Positions 6,820 to 9,115 of a stretch of DNA of 9,115 nt are shown piece by piece. A model generated the notes under the pieces. It had not been told where the DNA came from. It did no database searches and saw only the letters and a program-made list of their open reading frames with translations. A program made the translations under genes and the position numbers. Each line of letters begins with the position of its first letter. Position 1 is the first letter of the stretch. Origin of the DNA: an uncultured Agathobaculum sp. (lineage in GTDB: Bacteria; Bacillota; Clostridia; Oscillospirales; Butyricicoccaceae); assembly GCA_944380945.1 (NCBI GenBank), contig CALWJG010000057.1, positions 1-9,115 on the forward strand, read 5' to 3'.

Positions 6820-8121
6820 ATGGAACGATATTATCAGCCCGAAATCGAGTGCGCCAGCCGGGAGCAGATCCTGGCATGGCAGAACGAGCGCCTGGTGAAG
6901 CAGGTGCGCAACGTGTGGGACAATGTGCCCTACTACCGCAAGAAGATGGAGGAAAAGGGTCTGACGCCGGATGACATCAAGGGCGTTGCCGACCTGCACA
7001 AGCTGCCCTTCGTCACCAAGGATGACCTGCGCGAGGCCTATCCGTACGGTCTGGTCGCCCGCCCGCTGAAGGACTGCGTGCGCATCCAGTCCACCTCGGG
7101 CACGACCGGCAAGCGCGTCGTCGCCTTCTACACCCAGCATGACATCGACCTGTGGGAGGACTGCTGCGCCCGCGCGATCGTCGCGGCCGGCGGCACGAAT
7201 GAGGACGTCTGCCAGGTGTCCTACGGCTACGGCCTGTTCACCGGCGGCCCGGGCCTGAACGGCGGCAGCCATAAGGTCGGCTGCCTGACCATCCCGACCT
7301 CGTCCGGCAACACCGAGCGCCAGATCATGTTCATCAAGGACCTGAACGCCACCATCCTGTGCTGCACCCCGTCCTATGCCGCATACCTCGGCGAGAGCAT
7401 GAAGGAAATGGGCATGAGCCCGGAGGACATCCCGCTCAAGGCCGGCATCTTCGGCGCAGAGGCGTGGAGCGAGGAGATGCGTCAGGACATCCAGAAGACG
7501 CTCGGCATCAAGGCGTATGACATCTACGGCCTGACCGAGCTGTCCGGTCCGGGCGTAAGCTTCGAGTGCTCGGCGCAGACCGGCATGCACATCAACGAGG
7601 ACCACTTCATCGCCGAGATCATCGACCCGAACACCGGCGAGGTGCTGCCGGACGGCACGCAGGGCGAGCTGGTGTTCACCTCGATCACCAAGGAAGCCTT
7701 CCCGCTGCTGCGCTACCGCACGCGCGATATCTGCGTGCTCAGCCGCGAGAAGTGCCCGTGCGGCCGCACCCATGTCAAGATGAGCAAGCCGCGCGGCCGC
7801 AGCGACGATATGCTGATCATCAAGGGCGTCAACGTGTTCCCGTCCCAGATCGAGACCGTGCTGATCGCACAGGGCTATCAGGCCAACTATCAGATGATCG
7901 TCGACCGCGTCAACAATTCGGACACGCTCGAGGTCATGGTCGAAATGACGCCGGAGAACTTCTCGGACAACCTCGGCAAGATCACCGAGATGGAGAAGCA
8001 TCTGGTTTCCGCGCTCAAGGCGATGCTGGGCATTTACGCCAAGGTGCGTCTGGTCGCGCCCAAGACCATCGCCCGCAGCGAGGGCAAGGCCGTTCGTGTC
8101 ATCGACAAGCGCAAGATTTAA
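6820..8121 (+). CDS. paaK: Phenylacetate-CoA ligase
   Basis: The 433-residue AMP-forming ligase activates phenylacetate or related arylacetates to their CoA esters using ATP. Length and layout match the short PaaK/F390-synthetase branch, distinct from the 545-residue ligase of the same operon. Motifs: N-terminal PYYRKKM (37-43), phosphate loop STSGTTGKR (91-99), YGLTEL (236-241), RYRTRDI (298-304), GRSDDMLIIKG (326-336) and C-terminal SEGKAVRV with Lys423 as the likely catalytic lysine. Cys250, His257, Cys312 and Cys314 recall the structural metal site proposed for this branch; that is inference. AAAGGA (6803-6808) lies 11 bases before ATG. Directly downstream of iorAB, it would supply the arylacetyl-CoA consumed in the reductive direction of IOR, or in the oxidative direction yield ATP by the reverse reaction. 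Confidence 0.95.
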   Translation: MERYYQPEIECASREQILAWQNERLVKQVRNVWDNVPYYRKKMEEKGLTPDDIKGVADLHKLPFVTKDDLREAYPYGLVARPLKDCVRIQSTSGTTGKRVVAFYTQHDIDLWEDCCARAIVAAGGTNEDVCQVSYGYGLFTGGPGLNGGSHKVGCLTIPTSSGNTERQIMFIKDLNATILCCTPSYAAYLGESMKEMGMSPEDIPLKAGIFGAEAWSEEMRQDIQKTLGIKAYDIYGLTELSGPGVSFECSAQTGMHINEDHFIAEIIDPNTGEVLPDGTQGELVFTSITKEAFPLLRYRTRDICVLSREKCPCGRTHVKMSKPRGRSDDMLIIKGVNVFPSQIETVLIAQGYQANYQMIVDRVNNSDTLEVMVEMTPENFSDNLGKITEMEKHLVSALKAMLGIYAKVRLVAPKTIARSEGKAVRVIDKRKI

Positions 8122-8133
8122 GGAGGCGTCAAC

Positions 8134-8568
8134 ATGACTGTTTATCAGATCTCCGTTTTTCTCGAAAACCGCACCGGCCAGCTGGCTGAGATCACCAAGA
8201 TCCTGGGCGACAACCAGATCGACATGCGCGCCATTTCGATCGCCGAGACCGCGGACTACGGCGTGCTGCGCCTGATCGTCGATCAGCCGCAGAAAACGAC
8301 CTCGATCCTGCTGTCGCAGGGCTTTGTCCTGTCCCAGACGCCGGTCGTCGTGGTCACCGTGCCCGACCAGCCCGGCGGCCTTGCACCCGTGCTGCAGTTG
8401 ATCGCGGACGGCGGCATTGACATCGAATATATGTATTCGCTCTTCACCCACAAGGAGGGGAACGCCTACATGGTGTTCCGCGTGTCGGATGATGAGAAGT
8501 TCACCTCGCTGCTCGCGCAGAACGGCATCGCGGTCGCGAACCGGCAGGAGCTGGGCATCACGGACTGA
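8134..8568 (+). CDS. Tandem ACT-domain protein
   Basis: The 144-residue protein consists of two ACT domains and nothing else: about residues 1-70 and 71-141. Each opens with a beta strand and an amino-acid-binding turn, ENRTGQLAEI (11-20) and VPDQPGGLAPVL (76-87). ACT domains bind small ligands, mostly amino acids, to regulate enzymes or transcription. No DNA-binding or catalytic domain is present. AAGGAGG (8120-8126) overlaps the paaK stop, and only 12 bp separate the two genes, so they are co-translated. ACT-only proteins of this size often accompany paaK and ior genes in anaerobes. A role as aromatic amino acid sensor acting on PaaK or IOR is inference. Confidence 0.88.
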   Translation: MTVYQISVFLENRTGQLAEITKILGDNQIDMRAISIAETADYGVLRLIVDQPQKTTSILLSQGFVLSQTPVVVVTVPDQPGGLAPVLQLIADGGIDIEYMYSLFTHKEGNAYMVFRVSDDEKFTSLLAQNGIAVANRQELGITD

Positions 8569-8590
8569 TCGATCGAATCACTGGAAAAGA

Positions 8591-8625
8591 GGACCAAAAG
8601 CACATGCTTTTGGTCCTTTTGTTTT
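8591..8625 (+). terminator. Operon terminator after the ACT gene
   Basis: GGACCAAAAGCA (8591-8602) is perfectly complementary to TGCTTTTGGTCC (8605-8616). It forms a stem of about 11 bp with a four-base loop, followed by TTTTGTTTT. It lies 22 bp after the ACT stop codon and ends the aryl-acid operon. Confidence 0.93.
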
Positions 8626-8631
8626 GCGCAG

Positions 8632-8700
8632 ATGCGTGCAATATTGGTGCGTTTATATGTGAGTAATGAAAAATGCGTGCAATATACAATATGCACGCAA
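8632..8700. repeat. Three TGCGTGCA sites (two direct, one inverted)
   Basis: ATGCGTGCAATAT occurs identically at 8632-8644 and 8673-8685, 41 bp apart, about four helical turns. The core TGCGTGCA recurs on the opposite strand at 8692-8699. The second and third copies form an inverted repeat with TGCGTGC (8674-8680) facing GCACGCA (8693-8699). This arrangement suggests a regulator-binding cluster or a small hairpin. The protein is unknown. Confidence 0.6.
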
Positions 8701-8846
8701 TGATATGTCGAGTTCGATGAAAAGAACATAGGAAAATTATCCAAAAATGCCAATGAAATTGTGCAATCCGGTGTTCTGTTTTTGGGATTGTTTACTTTAT
8801 CCAGTTTTATATCGACTATTTTGTGAATAAATCTATCGAAATGATA

Positions 8847-8875
8847 TTGCGTTCTCGAGAACGCAGTGATACAAT
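8847..8875 (+). promoter_or_regulatory. Promoter for the gene starting at 9054
   Basis: TTGCGT (8847-8852) and TACAAT (8870-8875) are separated by 17 bp, a good housekeeping promoter. Transcription would begin near 8882 and give a leader of about 170 nt before the start codon. The -35 box and spacer are covered by an 18-bp palindrome. Confidence 0.7.
8848..8865. promoter_or_regulatory. 18-bp perfect palindromic operator candidate
   Basis: TGCGTTCTC/GAGAACGCA is a perfect palindrome centred on a CG step between the -35 and -10 boxes. A protein bound here would block RNA polymerase, as expected of a repressor site. Size, symmetry and central CG resemble LacI-family operators, which commonly control sugar or polyol genes, but other dimeric repressors are possible. 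No regulator gene is in the window. Confidence 0.65.
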
Positions 8876-9053
8876 CTATTCGAAGAGAAAAACAGGGCGG
8901 CGTGTACGAAATGCACCTGATGCGGAAAACAGCAGGCAGCGCACGCAGGCCGGCGCTTTATCCCTTGTACCTTTCCGGGCGGCGGGCGTCATCCCGCGCT
9001 GCGGAAGAGATAGGAAACCACAACAACAAATCACAAGAAAAGGAGCAACAACC

Positions 9054-9115
9054 ATGAAAATCGGATTCAACGAAGCGAACGACCGTTTTTGCAAGGACCA
9101 TTCGGTGATGAAGGA
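9054..9115 (+). CDS. Start of a gene, possibly IolI/IolE-like TIM-barrel isomerase (partial)
   Basis: Only the first 20 codons are in the window: MKIGFNEANDRFCKDHSVMK. AAGGAG (9040-9045) lies eight bases before ATG, so the start is well supported. The opening MKIGFNEA resembles the first strand of xylose-isomerase-like TIM-barrel proteins; B. subtilis IolI, as I recall it, begins MKLCFNEATT. Such enzymes act on inosose or sugar intermediates. A carbohydrate role would fit the palindromic operator upstream, but 20 residues are too few for a firm call. It is unrelated to the aryl-acid operon as far as can be seen. Confidence 0.45.
   Translation, partial: MKIGFNEANDRFCKDHSVMK

Larger units (their letters stand above)
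8626..9053. other. AT-rich intergenic region without a recognised gene
   Basis: About 430 bp lie between the operon terminator and the next gene. From about 8640 to 8880 the sequence is clearly AT-rich, unlike the GC-rich genes around it. It then returns to GC-rich sequence and ends in an A/C-rich stretch before the start codon at 9054. It contains the TGCGTGCA sites, a stop-to-stop stretch that may be a gene remnant, and the palindrome and promoter listed separately. No RNA gene is recognised. Confidence 0.6.

Noticed and set aside
6799..8451. Minus-strand open frame (550 codons) opposite paaK and the ACT gene
   Set aside because: Same shadow pattern; it overlaps a clear PaaK with conserved motifs.
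8632..8700. Repeats as a CRISPR array
   Set aside because: There are only two direct copies of 13 bp and one inverted core, with no regular repeat-spacer pattern and no cas gene.
8866..9057. 63-codon open frame in the leader of the last gene
   Set aside because: Its start lies within the promoter, before the predicted transcript start, and no ribosome binding site is present.

Overview
The window comes from a GC-rich anaerobic Firmicute, most likely a clostridial gut-type bacterium. A T-box leader RNA, strong AGGAGG ribosome binding sites, intrinsic terminators and oxygen-sensitive 2-oxoacid:ferredoxin oxidoreductase genes all point that way. No 16S or species-specific marker is present, so genus is not assigned. 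All recognised genes lie on the + strand.

Layout. Positions 1-142 hold the 3' tail of one tRNA and a complete tRNA-Ser(GCU), closed by an intrinsic terminator. A stand-alone PaaI-like hotdog thioesterase gene follows (326-736). A near-consensus promoter (756-784) then drives a T-box riboswitch (about 801-1049). Its specifier codon aligns as TAC (tyrosine), and its antiterminator and terminator can be paired base by base. Below it are an AMP-forming acyl/aryl-CoA ligase (1080-2717), a sodium:solute symporter (2761-4314), the two subunits of indolepyruvate:ferredoxin oxidoreductase (iorA 4441-6183, iorB 6186-6761), a phenylacetate-CoA ligase (6820-8121) and a tandem-ACT-domain protein (8134-8568). 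A strong terminator at 8591-8625 ends the unit. An AT-rich intergenic region follows, with repeated TGCGTGCA sites, a perfect 18-bp palindrome and a good promoter. The start of another gene (9054 to the window end) resembles IolI/IolE-type TIM-barrel isomerases.

How the genes may work together. Transporter, CoA ligases and IOR form a coherent aryl-acid route: import of an arylacetate, activation to aryl-CoA, and interconversion of aryl-CoA with arylpyruvate by ferredoxin-dependent IOR. IOR is reversible in principle and is usually annotated as catabolic. A tyrosine T-box switches genes ON when tRNA-Tyr is uncharged, that is, when tyrosine is scarce. That fits the reductive, anabolic direction: 4-hydroxyphenylacetate to its CoA ester, to 4-hydroxyphenylpyruvate, to tyrosine. 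The main hypothesis is therefore a tyrosine-starvation-induced aryl-acid salvage operon. A hairpin at 4318-4353 leaves open whether T-box control reaches iorAB and beyond. No aminotransferase is seen in the window.
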